12,964 nucleotides of DNA from Flavobacteriales bacterium (lineage in GTDB: Bacteria; Bacteroidota; Bacteroidia; Flavobacteriales; BACL11): the NCBI GenBank assembly GCA_002710495.1, contig PAKE01000030.1, positions 13,021 to 25,984 of the forward strand. Direction: 5' to 3'. Positions 1-9,000 of this stretch are shown here, one piece after another (the stretch's first letter is position 1; each line of letters opens with the position of its first letter). The position numbers and the translations under genes are program-made. The notes under the pieces are model-generated. The model ran no database searches and had not been told where the DNA came from. It worked only from the letters and a program-made list of their open reading frames with translations.

Positions 1-1818
1 AAAAATTACTTCATTTTCTAATAATGAAGTTGCTAGTTTTTCTGTTTTATCTTTATTTTCTATAAGTATTTTCTTAGCTCTTTCATATTGATTTTCTACA
101 AGTTTTGTTACTTCTTCATCTATTATTTTCGATCTTTCTTCAGAATAAGGCTTAGTAAACCCATTATTTTGTCCTGAAGAATCATAATAACTGATGTTCC
201 CAATTTTATCGCTCATTCCGTAAATAGAAATCATAGCATAAGCTTGTTTAGTTACTTTTTCTAAATCAGATAAAGCACCTGTCGAAATTTTTCCAAAAAA
301 TATTTCTTCTGCAGCTCTCCCTCCAAGAGCAGCACACATTTCATCTAATAATTGCTCAGTAGTTGTAAGCTGTCTTTCTTCTGGCAGATACCATGCTGCT
401 CCTAAGGATTTACCTCTTGGAACAATTGTTACTTTTACAAGAGGAGATGCGTACTCCAACATCCAACTAACTGTTGCGTGACCTGATTCATGAAACGCAA
501 TTGTTTTCTTTTCAATAGGAGAGATAATTTTAGATTTCTTTTCCATACCACCAATAATTCTATCCATAGCATCTAAGAAATCTTGTTTTTCTATTTTCTT
601 TTTGTTTTTTCTAGCAGCTATTAAAGCTGACTCATTACATACATTTGCAATGTCAGCTCCAGAGAAACCAGGAGTCTGACGAGCAAGGAAATTTACATCT
701 ATATTTTTATTTAATTTAAGAGGCTTTAGGTGAACTTCAAAAATTTCTTTCCTTTCTACTAAATCTGGTAAATCAACATAAATCTGTCTATCAAATCTTC
801 CAGGTCTAATAAGAGCTTTGTCTAATACGTCTGCTCTGTTAGTAGCTGCCATTACTATTACACCTGTGTTTGTCCCGAATCCATCCATTTCAGTTAATAA
901 CTGATTTAGAGTATTTTCTCTTTCGTCATTACCCCCAGTAATGTTATTTTTACCTCTAGCTCTACCAATTGCATCTATTTCGTCAATAAAAATAATTGAT
1001 GGAGCTTTTTCTTTAGCCTGTTTAAATAGATCCCTTACTCTACTAGCTCCAACACCAACAAACATCTCTACAAAATCAGATCCTGAAAGTGAGAAAAATG
1101 GTACTTTTGCTTCTCCAGCAACTGCTTTTGCAAGTAAAGTTTTTCCTGTTCCTGGAGATCCAATAAGTATGGCCCCTCTAGGTATTTTCCCTCCAAGTTT
1201 TGTGTATTTCTCTGGAGATTTTAAAAAATCTACAATTTCCGTAATTTCTTCTTTTGCACCTTCTAATCCTGCAACATCATTAAAGGTGACTGAAACATCT
1301 TCTTTGTTAATTAATCTAGCTTTTGATTTTCCAATATTAAAAATTTGGCCACCGCCTCCTCCAGCTCCACCGCTCATTCTCTTCATAATAAAGAACCAAA
1401 TTCCAATAAATATAGCAAGTGGTAAAATCCAACTTAATATTTCTCCAAACAATTTACTTTCTTCTCTAGCTCCTATTTCTACTACATAATCATTCGATTG
1501 TTTTTCTCTAATCTGCTCTTTTATATCTTTTATATCAGTAACTGTAAATATCAGTTTAGGCGCTTTTTCACTGATATTGTTTAATTCTACTTCAGCATAA
1601 TTAGAGTTTGTTACAAATGTTACTTTCTTTACCTCTTGATTCTCTACTTTTTTTAAGAATTCAGTTTCGGTTATTTCTTTTGGAGAAGGAATAGAGCCAA
1701 AATTTAGTCCTAAAAAAATTAAGGCAATAATTCCGTAAATCCAATATATTTTAAATCCACCAGAAAATAGTGAGTTTTTTTGTGGTTCTTTTTTAATAGG
1801 TGTTTTCCTTTTTTGCAT
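1..1818 (-). CDS. ftsH: ATP-dependent zinc metalloprotease FtsH (C-terminus cut by window edge)
   Basis: Membrane-anchored AAA+ protease that unfolds and degrades misfolded membrane proteins and some regulators. 606 codons are visible and the frame runs off the left edge; the family is usually about 640-690 residues, so a few dozen C-terminal residues are missing. I translated the minus strand from the ATG at 1816-1818. It shows TM1 at about residues 24-41, an extracytoplasmic domain, TM2 at about 126-147, and a Gly-rich linker (149-157). The Walker A motif GSPGTGKT is at 220-227 (Ser replaces the commoner Pro), Walker B IIFIDE at 275-280, and the second region of homology has Arg338 and Arg341 as arginine fingers. 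The zinc site is HESGH at 443-447 with a likely third ligand Asp518. It lies 6 bp after rsfS, so is probably cotranscribed with it. No strong Shine-Dalgarno is seen. Identity is very secure. Confidence 0.97.
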   Translation of the reverse strand, partial: MQKRKTPIKKEPQKNSLFSGGFKIYWIYGIIALIFLGLNFGSIPSPKEITETEFLKKVENQEVKKVTFVTNSNYAEVELNNISEKAPKLIFTVTDIKDIKEQIREKQSNDYVVEIGAREESKLFGEILSWILPLAIFIGIWFFIMKRMSGGAGGGGGQIFNIGKSKARLINKEDVSVTFNDVAGLEGAKEEITEIVDFLKSPEKYTKLGGKIPRGAILIGSPGTGKTLLAKAVAGEAKVPFFSLSGSDFVEMFVGVGASRVRDLFKQAKEKAPSIIFIDEIDAIGRARGKNNITGGNDERENTLNQLLTEMDGFGTNTGVIVMAATNRADVLDKALIRPGRFDRQIYVDLPDLVERKEIFEVHLKPLKLNKNIDVNFLARQTPGFSGADIANVCNESALIAARKNKKKIEKQDFLDAMDRIIGGMEKKSKIISPIEKKTIAFHESGHATVSWMLEYASPLVKVTIVPRGKSLGAAWYLPEERQLTTTEQLLDEMCAALGGRAAEEIFFGKISTGALSDLEKVTKQAYAMISIYGMSDKIGNISYYDSSGQNNGFTKPYSEERSKIIDEEVTKLVENQYERAKKILIENKDKTEKLATSLLENEVIF

Positions 1819-1824
1819 CTTTTA

Positions 1825-2193
1825 TTAATTTTCTATTGTTTTGATTTTGGCATCACCCCACAAATCTTCTAATCTGTAAAATTCTCTTGTTTCTTCCTGA
1901 AAAACATGAACTACAATATCAGAATAATCTATTAAAACCCATTCAGAAGTATTTAGCCCTTCTATATGCCATGGTTTCTCCTGTATTTCTTTCGACACAT
2001 TTTTTTTAACACTATCAGCAATTGAAGAAACATGAGTGTTGGATGTTCCGCTACAAATTACAAAATATTTACAAACTGCTGTTTCAATCTTTTTTAAATC
2101 TAAAATCGATGTATCTATTCCTTTTACTTCTCGAATTCCCTCAATAATTGTTTCTAATAAGATGTCCGAAACATCTAATTTTCTTTTGCCCAT
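1825..2193 (-). CDS. rsfS: Ribosome silencing factor RsfS
   Basis: 122-residue RsfS/Iojap-family protein. The family binds ribosomal protein L14 (uL14) on the 50S subunit and blocks subunit joining, lowering translation in stationary phase or starvation. Family signatures are visible: YFVICSGTSNTHVSSIADSV in the first half, PWHIEG near the middle, then W-x-LIDY-x-DIVVHVF and REFYRLEDLW close to the C-terminus. Length is normal for the family. It is the first gene of a leftward pair with ftsH. A perfect Bacteroidota-type -7 box lies 23 bp upstream of its ATG, and birA diverges from it across 61 bp. Start chosen because it is the first ATG after that box and gives a standard N-terminus. Confidence 0.95.
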   Translation of the reverse strand: MGKRKLDVSDILLETIIEGIREVKGIDTSILDLKKIETAVCKYFVICSGTSNTHVSSIADSVKKNVSKEIQEKPWHIEGLNTSEWVLIDYSDIVVHVFQEETREFYRLEDLWGDAKIKTIEN

Positions 2194-2216
2194 ACTTTTT
2201 TTTAATTAAGCGAATG

Positions 2217-2224
2217 CAAAAGTA
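2217..2224 (-). promoter_or_regulatory. -7 promoter box for rsfS-ftsH
   Basis: Read on the minus strand this is TACTTTTG, an exact match to the Bacteroidota -7 consensus TAnnTTTG. It is followed by GC and lies 23 bp before the rsfS ATG, giving a short leader. No convincing -33 TTTG is visible upstream. It sits beside a weaker box facing birA (around 2226-2232), so the divergent promoters are nearly back to back. Confidence 0.6.
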
Positions 2225-2225
2225 A

Positions 2226-2232
2226 TAATTTG
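2226..2232 (+). promoter_or_regulatory. Weak -7-like box for birA
   Basis: TAATTTG has the TTTG core but one base fewer between TA and TTTG than the consensus TAnnTTTG. It lies 22 bp upstream of the birA ATG, a normal distance, and is the only candidate in the 61-bp spacer on this strand. Low confidence. Confidence 0.3.
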
Positions 2233-2254
2233 TACCGATATTAGCACCTTATTT

Positions 2255-2986
2255 ATGAAAGGAGTATTTAGAAATAATATCATTCATTTTAAGGAAGTAG
2301 TATCAACAAATCTATTAGCGTTAAGTATGATAAAAGAGAATAGAACACCTTTACCTTTTGTTATTACAACTGATTTTCAAACTTCAGGAAAAGGTCAACT
2401 GTCAAATAAATGGGATTCTGAAAATGGAAAGAATGTATTGATGAGTGTTGCAATAAATACAGATATTAAAATAGAAAATCAATTTATTTTAAATGTTATT
2501 TCGTCACTTTCGGTATTAGATTTATTGGAGGATTTGAATCTAGAAAAATTATCTGTAAAATGGCCAAATGACATCTTGGTTGGAAAGAGAAAAATATCAG
2601 GTGTTTTAATACAAAATAAACTTTTATCAGACACAATAAAAAGTACTGTCATAGGAATTGGATTAAATATAAATCAGAGTAAGTTCACTACTTTTAACAG
2701 AGAAGCAATATCTGTAAAAAATGAAAATATAACTAATTTATCTATTTCAGAAATTATTGATAGATTATTAGAATTTCTGGAGTTTAGATTTACTAAATCT
2801 GATAATGATAATTGGAAAGATTATTTTGAAAAGTTGTATTTAAAAGATAAAGTAGCTCCTTTTCAGATTGAAGGAAAAAAACAAATGGGAATTATCAGAA
2901 AAGTTGATAAAACAGGGGAGTTAGTTTTGGAAACAGAAGATTCTATCAGAAACTTTCAGATGAAGGAAATAGAATTCTTGATTTAA
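2255..2986 (+). CDS. birA: Biotin--[acetyl-CoA-carboxylase] ligase, class I (no HTH)
   Basis: 243-residue biotin-protein ligase. It makes biotinyl-AMP from biotin and ATP and transfers biotin to the carboxyl-carrier lysine of biotin-dependent carboxylases. Visible motifs are the N-terminal STN (residues 17-19), the adenylate-binding loop region TSGKGQLSNKW (43-53, corresponding to GRGRxGR-x-W), and KWPNDILV (102-109) with the catalytic-site lysine at 102. SGVLIQ and GIGLNIN follow. The protein starts directly with the catalytic domain and has no N-terminal winged-helix domain, so it should not act as a DNA-binding biotin repressor. Its TAA overlaps the TAA of the convergent SRPBCC gene by 4 bp (TTAA at 2983-2986), leaving no room for a terminator between them. 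Confidence 0.93.
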   Translation: MKGVFRNNIIHFKEVVSTNLLALSMIKENRTPLPFVITTDFQTSGKGQLSNKWDSENGKNVLMSVAINTDIKIENQFILNVISSLSVLDLLEDLNLEKLSVKWPNDILVGKRKISGVLIQNKLLSDTIKSTVIGIGLNINQSKFTTFNREAISVKNENITNLSISEIIDRLLEFLEFRFTKSDNDNWKDYFEKLYLKDKVAPFQIEGKKQMGIIRKVDKTGELVLETEDSIRNFQMKEIEFLI

Positions 2987-3375
2987 AGAGTTCTTAGTTT
3001 ATAAGAAAGTACATTCAGAAAATTAGTAATTGGTTTTTCAACCATCATTTTCATCATCATATTTAATTCAGCATCTACTTCTAATCTTGCTTGGCACTTT
3101 TCTCCGTAATCTGTAATAAAACAATTTAAAGAAAATGCAACAGGACTATCGGTAGAGGAGAGTCTAATTTTAGAGAATGGATTTTTTTCAGAAAGAAATA
3201 ATTTCAGTTTAGGCATTCCATTCATTTTAAAGGAACAATGATTAGTGTCGGATTCAAAATTTTCTATTTCTGGAGGTATTATCTCTTTCAGATTATTTAA
3301 ATCAGATAGCTTGTTGTAAAGTTGCTCTGCATTTAGATTTTCTATTACTACTTCAGGACCTTTAAATATTGACAT
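2983..3375 (-). CDS. SRPBCC-fold (START-like) small protein
   Basis: 130-residue protein with no signal peptide or membrane segment. The start (VVIENLNAEQLYNKLSDLNNLKEIIPPEIENFESD) and the alternating hydrophobic strands ending in a long C-terminal helix (LNVLSYKLRTL) fit the SRPBCC/START helix-grip fold, which binds hydrophobic ligands in other members. From memory, a protein of this size and type sits between pyrE and birA in many Flavobacteriia. The gene begins 3 bp after the pyrE stop, so is almost certainly cotranscribed with pyrE. A Met-rich stretch (ELNMMMKMMVEK, about residues 104-115) is unusual. Ligand and role are unknown; I infer no enzymatic activity. Confidence 0.72.
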   Translation of the reverse strand: MSIFKGPEVVIENLNAEQLYNKLSDLNNLKEIIPPEIENFESDTNHCSFKMNGMPKLKLFLSEKNPFSKIRLSSTDSPVAFSLNCFITDYGEKCQARLEVDAELNMMMKMMVEKPITNFLNVLSYKLRTL

Positions 3376-3378
3376 ATT

Positions 3379-4020
3379 TTATTTTTTCCAAACAGAAGGG
3401 TCTTTCCTCCAATCTTTTAGGATAGACATCTCTGTTTCTGTAATATAATTTGATTCTACTGCTTGTGGCAACATATGGTTGTAATCACAAAGTGAAATAA
3501 AATCACAATCTGCATTATTGAAGTTTTGAGTAGCGGCATCAAAACCATAAGTAAAAATAGAAACTAATCCTTTCACATTCATCCCAGATTCTCTTAATGC
3601 TGAAACAGCTTCTAAACTACTTTTTCCGCTACTTATTAGATCTTCTATTAATACAACTGATTGTCCTTCTTCAAAATAACCTTCAATTTTATTTTGTTTT
3701 CCGTGATCTTTTGTTTTTGATCGAACATAAATAAATGGCAGTCCTAATTCTTCAGCAACTAGTGCTCCGTGGGGAATTCCTGCAGTTGCAACTCCAGCAA
3801 TTACATTAGCTCCTTTATAATGATTGTTGATTACAGAAGCTAAGGAAGTTCTGATAAAAGTCCTGATTTCTGGGTAAGATAGAGTTTTTCTATTATCACA
3901 GTAGATAGGAGAATTCCATCCGGCAGCCCATTTAAAAGGATTGTTAGGTTGTAAAATAATTGCGTTTATTTGCAATAAGGATTTAGCAACTTGTTTGGCA
4001 ATATCAATATCGTATATCAT
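3379..4020 (-). CDS. pyrE: Orotate phosphoribosyltransferase
   Basis: 213-residue cytosolic OPRTase. It condenses orotate with PRPP to give orotidine 5'-monophosphate, the fifth step of de novo pyrimidine synthesis. The PRPP-binding motif VVLIEDLISSGKSS is at residues 122-135 with the acidic pair Glu126-Asp127. The mobile catalytic loop is RSKTKDHGKQNKIEG at 100-114, with the usual Lys and His residues. The N-terminal LLQINAI...NPF.WA.GW.SPIYCDNRKTLS segment is typical of Bacteroidota PyrE and fixes the start. The start codon overlaps that of the divergent NUDIX gene (CATG at 4018-4021), so its promoter must lie inside that gene. A perfect -7 box ends only 4 bp before the ATG, predicting a leaderless or nearly leaderless mRNA. 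Confidence 0.96.
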   Translation of the reverse strand: MIYDIDIAKQVAKSLLQINAIILQPNNPFKWAAGWNSPIYCDNRKTLSYPEIRTFIRTSLASVINNHYKGANVIAGVATAGIPHGALVAEELGLPFIYVRSKTKDHGKQNKIEGYFEEGQSVVLIEDLISSGKSSLEAVSALRESGMNVKGLVSIFTYGFDAATQNFNNADCDFISLCDYNHMLPQAVESNYITETEMSILKDWRKDPSVWKK

Positions 4021-4495
4021 GTCACAAAAGTATAAAGTTTACGTTAATAACACTCTAAAAATAATAGAAGAAAATTGGCAAGATTTTTGTTCTAAGTATA
4101 TTTTGATTGAGGCAGCTGGTGGTTTAGTGTTTAATAGAGAGGATCAGATACTGATGATTTTTAGAAATGGGAAGTGGGATTTACCAAAAGGAAAACTTGA
4201 AGAAGGAGAAAACAAGAAACAGTGTGCTATTAGAGAAGTTGAAGAAGAATGTGGTATTTGCGGACTTAATATTATAGAAAAACATATAGAAACCTATCAT
4301 ACATATAATATGGATGGAGAAGAAGTACTAAAGAAAACATATTGGTACAAAATGAACACTGATTTTAATGGAGAATTAATGCCTCAAATAGAGGAAGGGA
4401 TTACAAAAGTTTCTTGGGTAGAAAAAGATCATATTGCGGAAAAAATTAGGAATTCTTATGGTAATATATCAGATGTATTAAATAGAATTTTTTAG
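4019..4495 (+). CDS. NUDIX hydrolase
   Basis: 158-residue NUDIX-superfamily protein. The family hydrolyses nucleoside diphosphates linked to another group, such as oxidised nucleotides, ADP-ribose or diadenosine polyphosphates. The box G-x5-E-x7-RE-x-x-EE-x-G-I is perfect at residues 58-80 (GKLEEGE ... REVEEECGI), and a strand with WDLPKG precedes it. The substrate cannot be deduced. I chose the ATG at 4019; the frame stays open further upstream (to 3941), but that extension lies entirely inside pyrE on the other strand and gives an implausible Cys/Ile-rich sequence. The MSQKYKVYVNN start resembles flavobacterial homologues as I recall them. The TAG stop overlaps the tolC stop by 4 bp. Confidence 0.92.
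   Translation: MSQKYKVYVNNTLKIIEENWQDFCSKYILIEAAGGLVFNREDQILMIFRNGKWDLPKGKLEEGENKKQCAIREVEEECGICGLNIIEKHIETYHTYNMDGEEVLKKTYWYKMNTDFNGELMPQIEEGITKVSWVEKDHIAEKIRNSYGNISDVLNRIF
4025..4032 (-). promoter_or_regulatory. -7 promoter box for pyrE, inside the NUDIX gene
   Basis: Minus-strand TACTTTTG matches TAnnTTTG exactly. It lies within NUDIX codons 3-5 and only 4 bases separate it from the pyrE ATG. With the usual spacing between this element and +1, transcription would begin at or within a base or two of the start codon. No clear -33 element is visible. Confidence 0.5.
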
Positions 4496-5811
4496 AAAGA
4501 TTCTTCTTGTAAAATTCCTCCAGTAATCTTCATTAATTCTAAGTAGCTTTCATTCAGATTATAAGCTGCTTGCAAATATGAAATTCCGGAATTCAGATAT
4601 GCAATTTCAATATCCCTTAAGGTAAAAGAATTAATTATCCCTCTGTTGTTTTTATCGTTTGCTAGCAGATAGTTTGTTTCAGCAATTTTAAAAGCTTTCT
4701 TATTCAGATTATGGATGGTTATATTGCTGTTATATCTCTGATAATTTATGGAAAGCTGTTGTAGTACTTCTCTTCTTATTTTCTTTAGTTCTAGTTCGTT
4801 TATTTCTTCTTTTATTTTATTTTCTTTTTTTGTATTTTTATACTTACCTCCATCATAAAGTCGTAGACTTACTGTTAAATTTGCATAATAATTTAATGTT
4901 TTTCCTGTATTGTCTCCATCATAACTAGAATCACCAATATCATAAGTATTTGTGTTATAGCTTCCTCCTGAATTAAAAGAGACCATTGGACGGTATATAC
5001 TCTTTGATAAAATAATATCTTGTTTGATAATCTCTATATTTATATGTTGATTTCGTAAATTAGTGTTATCCGAAAGAGTTTGATTTTTTAGGTTTTCAAA
5101 ATTAAATAATTGACTTCTGTCGTTTATTTGATCTGTAAGATTCCATTTTTTATTTAGTTCTACACCTAAAATTAGATTCAGGTTTTTCACCGAATTATCA
5201 TAATTCAATTTTTGTAAAATTAGATTTGAACTATCGGTAAGTAAAGAGTTTTCTGTTTGTAGAAGTTCTAATTTACTGCTACTACCAATTTCATATTTTG
5301 TTTTCTGATAAATCAACCTTTCTCTGGATAAATTTACTACTTTTTGTAAGAGTTCTAATCTTTCTTTCTGAATTACACAATTGTAATAGTAAAGAAGAAT
5401 TCCTTGTGTAGTATTTTCAATAGTTAGAGTTAAATTTCCATTACTTAGTTGTTCTATTTGATTTAGTTTTTTCTTATTTGCTTTTATTCCGTACCCATTA
5501 AATAAAGTCCAATTCATATTTGCAGTAGCACTCATGCTTTCCGCTTTTAATGTCTCTTGAATAAATGAAGTAGGATTATTCGATTGATCTGAAACAGATC
5601 TTTCATTCTTTGCTGAGATATTGATAGTGGGTAAAGCTCCAGTATTTGCCAAATTGTTTTTCACTTTACTTATTTCTAATTTTTTTTCTGATAACTGAAT
5701 GTCAAAATTTTGTTTCAGTCCGATTCTAATCGCATTTTCTATTGATAAACTTTCTTGTGAAAATAAAATAAAAGGACTTATTAAAAATAATATGATTATG
5801 ATCTTCTTCAT
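4492..5811 (-). CDS. TolC-family outer-membrane efflux protein
   Basis: 439-residue outer-membrane factor that would form the exit duct of the tripartite pump encoded just upstream in the operon. It has a clear signal peptide (MKKIIIILFLISPFILFSQ), so mature protein begins near ESLS. The body has two repeated long-helix regions typical of OEP/TolC folds: residues about 20-225, with SIENAIRIGLKQNFDIQL and an LPTINISA strand, and about 235-435, with the RPMVSFNSGGSYNTN strand and SVSLRLYDGGKYKN. The IGSSSKLELLQTENSLL segment is characteristic of the family. Its ATG overlaps the stop of the RND C-terminal frame (TAATG), suggesting translational coupling. It is the last gene of the leftward operon and its stop overlaps that of the NUDIX gene. 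Confidence 0.92.
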   Translation of the reverse strand: MKKIIIILFLISPFILFSQESLSIENAIRIGLKQNFDIQLSEKKLEISKVKNNLANTGALPTINISAKNERSVSDQSNNPTSFIQETLKAESMSATANMNWTLFNGYGIKANKKKLNQIEQLSNGNLTLTIENTTQGILLYYYNCVIQKERLELLQKVVNLSRERLIYQKTKYEIGSSSKLELLQTENSLLTDSSNLILQKLNYDNSVKNLNLILGVELNKKWNLTDQINDRSQLFNFENLKNQTLSDNTNLRNQHINIEIIKQDIILSKSIYRPMVSFNSGGSYNTNTYDIGDSSYDGDNTGKTLNYYANLTVSLRLYDGGKYKNTKKENKIKEEINELELKKIRREVLQQLSINYQRYNSNITIHNLNKKAFKIAETNYLLANDKNNRGIINSFTLRDIEIAYLNSGISYLQAAYNLNESYLELMKITGGILQEESF

Positions 5812-6008
5812 TATTCTGATATTTCGTTTGTTCTGTTCTTTAGTTTTGTAAAGGGTTCTACTTCCATTTTTGTTGGAGGATTTTCACCTCCGTTCCATAG
5901 CCACCATCTTGCACGCCTTATATCATTAAAATACATAATTAGTGATGGAAAATATAGAAGGAGTATTATTGTTCCGAAAAGAACACCAAAAGCTACTGAT
6001 ATAGCCAT
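5811..6008 (-). CDS. RND permease C-terminal piece (TM12), separated by an in-frame stop
   Basis: 65-codon frame MAISVAFGVLFGTIILLLYFPSLIMYFNDIRR... that is the expected final transmembrane helix and cytoplasmic tail of the RND pump. It is in the same frame as the upstream pump: five codons (TAA TTT TTA ATA CCA) lie between the last sense codon of the long part and this ATG. FLIPMAISVAFG is what an intact pump would contain after SFQAQ. TM12 spans about residues 2-22 of this piece, and its tail carries a positively charged NDIRRARWW segment. It could be made by reinitiation at the ATG 12 bp after the stop, since no separate promoter or Shine-Dalgarno is seen. Otherwise it is an untranslated remnant. 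The TAATG junction to tolC remains. Confidence 0.7.
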   Translation of the reverse strand: MAISVAFGVLFGTIILLLYFPSLIMYFNDIRRARWWLWNGGENPPTKMEVEPFTKLKNRTNEISE

Positions 6009-6020
6009 TGGTATTAAAAA

Positions 6021-6023
6021 TTA
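6021..6023 (-). other. In-frame TAA at codon 1038 of the RND pump
   Basis: Minus-strand reading is GAA AAA AGT TTT CAA GCA TAA TTT TTA ATA CCA ATG GCT. Related pumps usually have Gln at this place (SFQAQFL-PMAIS), so one C-to-T change of CAA explains it. Nothing is out of frame on either side. Confidence 0.85.
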
Positions 6024-9000
6024 TGCTTGAAAACTTTTTTCTAAGATAAGTGGGAATAGACCTACAAATGTTGTGATTGTTGTTAGTATAATTGCTCTGA
6101 ATCTACTCTTCCCCGCTCCAATTACTGCTTGTTCCATATCCATGCCTTCCTCTAAGTTTCTGTTATATCTGTCAAGCATAACTACCGCATCATTCACCAA
6201 AATACCAATCAGAGCTACAACTCCCCAAATACTCATAGTTGAAAATGGTTTTCCTATAATACCGTGTCCTAAAATAGCGCTAAATATACCAATAGGAACT
6301 ACCATTAGGATTAATCTTGCTTGGTAGAATGATTTGAAATTCAAAGATATTGTGATCATAATAAGAATAATACTAATTAAGAATGCAATTCCTAATCTTT
6401 TCCCACTATCTGCCGCCTCTTCTGCTTGTCCCATTATTTTATAAGATACATTTGGAAATTTTGTTTTTAAAATACTTAGGTATTCTTTTTCAATTTGATT
6501 ATTTACTTCTGAAGAAAACTCTGCGTTATAAAGTGATGCATCAACACGAATCTCTTTTTTTCCATTTATATGATTTATTTTTACCCTACCCCTTTTGTAT
6601 TCGTAATTTGCCACTTCTTCAAGTGGGATTAATAATCCTGATAAAGTTTTTATTTTTACTTTGTTTAGATCTTCTATACTGTTTCTATTCTCTTTTGGAT
6701 ATCTGATCCAGATTTTAACCTCATCTCTTCCAATTATTAATCTTTGTACTTCTTCACCAAAAAATCCCTGTCTTATTTGTTTTAGTATTGTAGCTTCATT
6801 TAGTCCTAGTAAATATGCTTCCTTTTTTAGTGTCAGATGAATCTCTCTGTTTCCTACACCACCGTTATCAAACACCTCTTTTACCATATTAATACTAGAG
6901 ATCTTCTTTTTTAACCAATTTACTGCTTCTTTTAGTTCAATGTCATTCTCTGATTGTAAAGATATCGAAACTTCTTTGCCAAATTGTTGGAAACCTCCCA
7001 CAGATATTTGTTCCATCAACGCAATAGAGTCTGGATGTATTCTTCTTTGTATTTCGTTTGAAATATCAATAGTTGATATTAGATCATTTTCTTTAACAGC
7101 TACCCTTATAGATCCTACATGAGAACCCGAAACACCTAAATTCTCTGTAAAACCTACATTTAAAGAAATGTCAGTAAATAGAGAATCGTCAAATTCTTCT
7201 ATTAGTTCTTTATGATAATCGTTTATTACAGAATCACAATACCATAGAAAGTTTTCAGTGCGAAATTCTCTTTCACCAGGTTTGTATGAAAACTCAATCT
7301 TTACTTCATCAAAAGGTATAGAAGGGAAAAAGGTCCATCTAATAAATCCACTAATAAACATGACTAATACTAAGCTGATAAATAGAAATGGAGTCCAAAC
7401 ATGCCATCTGTAGTTTCTAACAAATCTCGCATTAATTTTAGAATAGGTATTTCTAGATAATTCTACTAAATTCTCACCTTTAGACTTTATAGTTTCCCAT
7501 TTTAGGATCAATAAAAATGTTATAATAGGGTATATAGATTTAATATCTTTATAGTATGGTGTTTTCCATTCTAAGAAGTTGTAAATAAGATACGAGACGA
7601 TTCCAGCTCCTAATATTGACCAAAATAATCTACCTTTCTTAGATATTTTTTGTGCTTCTAGAATTCTTTTAGATGATAGGTGTGAAGGTAGAATTAGGAA
7701 GGCTTCTATTAAAGAGAATAGGAGAACAGCAATTACACTAAATGCCATTTCCTGCATAACTTCCATTTGACCTCCAACGAAAAGTAGACTTGAAAAAGCA
7801 AAAACAGTTGTAAGAACAGAGGTAAATACAGGAGTTATAACTTCCATTGTTCCATCTAATGCTGCTTTCATAGGGCTTTTCCCTTTCTCATAATGACTAA
7901 AAATGTTTTCAGCAATTACAATTCCATCATCAACTAATATTCCAACTACCAAGATCATACCAAATAATGAAATCATATTTATTGTCATGCCGTACATTAT
8001 TCCGATGGTAATCATACCAATAAATGAAAAAGGAATACCAAATGCAACCCATAATGATAGTTTAAATGAAAGAAATAAACCTAAGACTATACAAACTAAT
8101 AGAAGACCTATAATTAAATTTACGCTTAATGTTTCAATTCTTTGGTCAAGCATATCTGCAAATTGAAAGAGCGTAATAATTTCATATCCTTGATTTTCTT
8201 TGTTAAATTGCTTAATATAATTCTTCATAAATGAAGCTATTTTCTTAATGTCTTCTTGAGGAGTCTTTTTAATTAAGAAACTAATTGCTCTTGCACCATT
8301 TACATAGGATATCATAGGAATTTCTGAGAATTCAAGATCTACTTTAGCTATATCTTCTAATCTTACTATATCCCCATTTCTTTCAGATAAAATAACAATT
8401 TTTTGTATCTCTTCAGAAGTAGTATTCCTATTATTAGATCGTATTATTATTTCCTCCTTCTGAGTTTTTACACTTCCACCAGAGATATCTATATTACTTC
8501 TTTTAATTGCTGCAGACACAATATCAAAAGTTAGATTATATCTTAATAATTGTTCTTCTTCAATTTCTACTGAAATAATTATTGGAGCATATCCAAGTAC
8601 TTGTATTTGACTTATTTGATCATCATTTAGCAAGTCTTGTTCTATTTTATCTGATTTTTCTTTAAGTAACCACAAATCATCTGGTCCTTTAAGAGCGTAA
8701 AAACCTACCATATTTCCCATTCCACCCATTCCTCTAGATTTCTGTTTTTGAATAGTTGGTTTCTCAGCTCCCTCAGGGAATGAGTAAATTGCGTCAACAG
8801 AACTTTTGACGTCTTGCAAGACGTCATCGATATTAAAATTCTCATAAATCTCTACAGTAACCTTTGACCTATTTTCTGAAGAAACAGACATAATCTCTTC
8901 AATTCCTTCAATACCATTTAAAGATTCTTCAATTCTGGTAGTAATGCCTTCTTCAATTTCTTCTGGAGAAGCTCCAGGATAAGATACATTTATGTATATT

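Noticed and set aside
941..1489. A plus-strand open frame opposite ftsH.
   Set aside because: It is the complement of the conserved AAA+ region of ftsH; its proline/serine-rich translation has no coherent domain.
2255..2986. BirA acting as biotin repressor at the divergent rsfS promoter.
   Set aside because: The protein has no N-terminal winged-helix domain and no long inverted repeat is seen in the 61-bp spacer.
3969..3997. Possible NUDIX promoter within pyrE (TTTG at 3969-3972 and TTTG at 3994-3997).
   Set aside because: The downstream element lacks the TA of TAnnTTTG and TTTG is common in this AT-rich DNA; too weak to annotate.
3941..4018. A longer NUDIX start that adds 26 residues.
   Set aside because: The extension is wholly antisense to the pyrE N-terminus and gives a non-family-like Cys/Ile-rich sequence; the ATG at 4019 gives a standard start.
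6021..6023. Reassignment of TAA to glutamine as an explanation for the split pump.
   Set aside because: rsfS, birA, pyrE, the SRPBCC gene, the adaptor and tolC all end naturally at TAA at family-typical lengths; reading TAA as sense would fuse neighbours.
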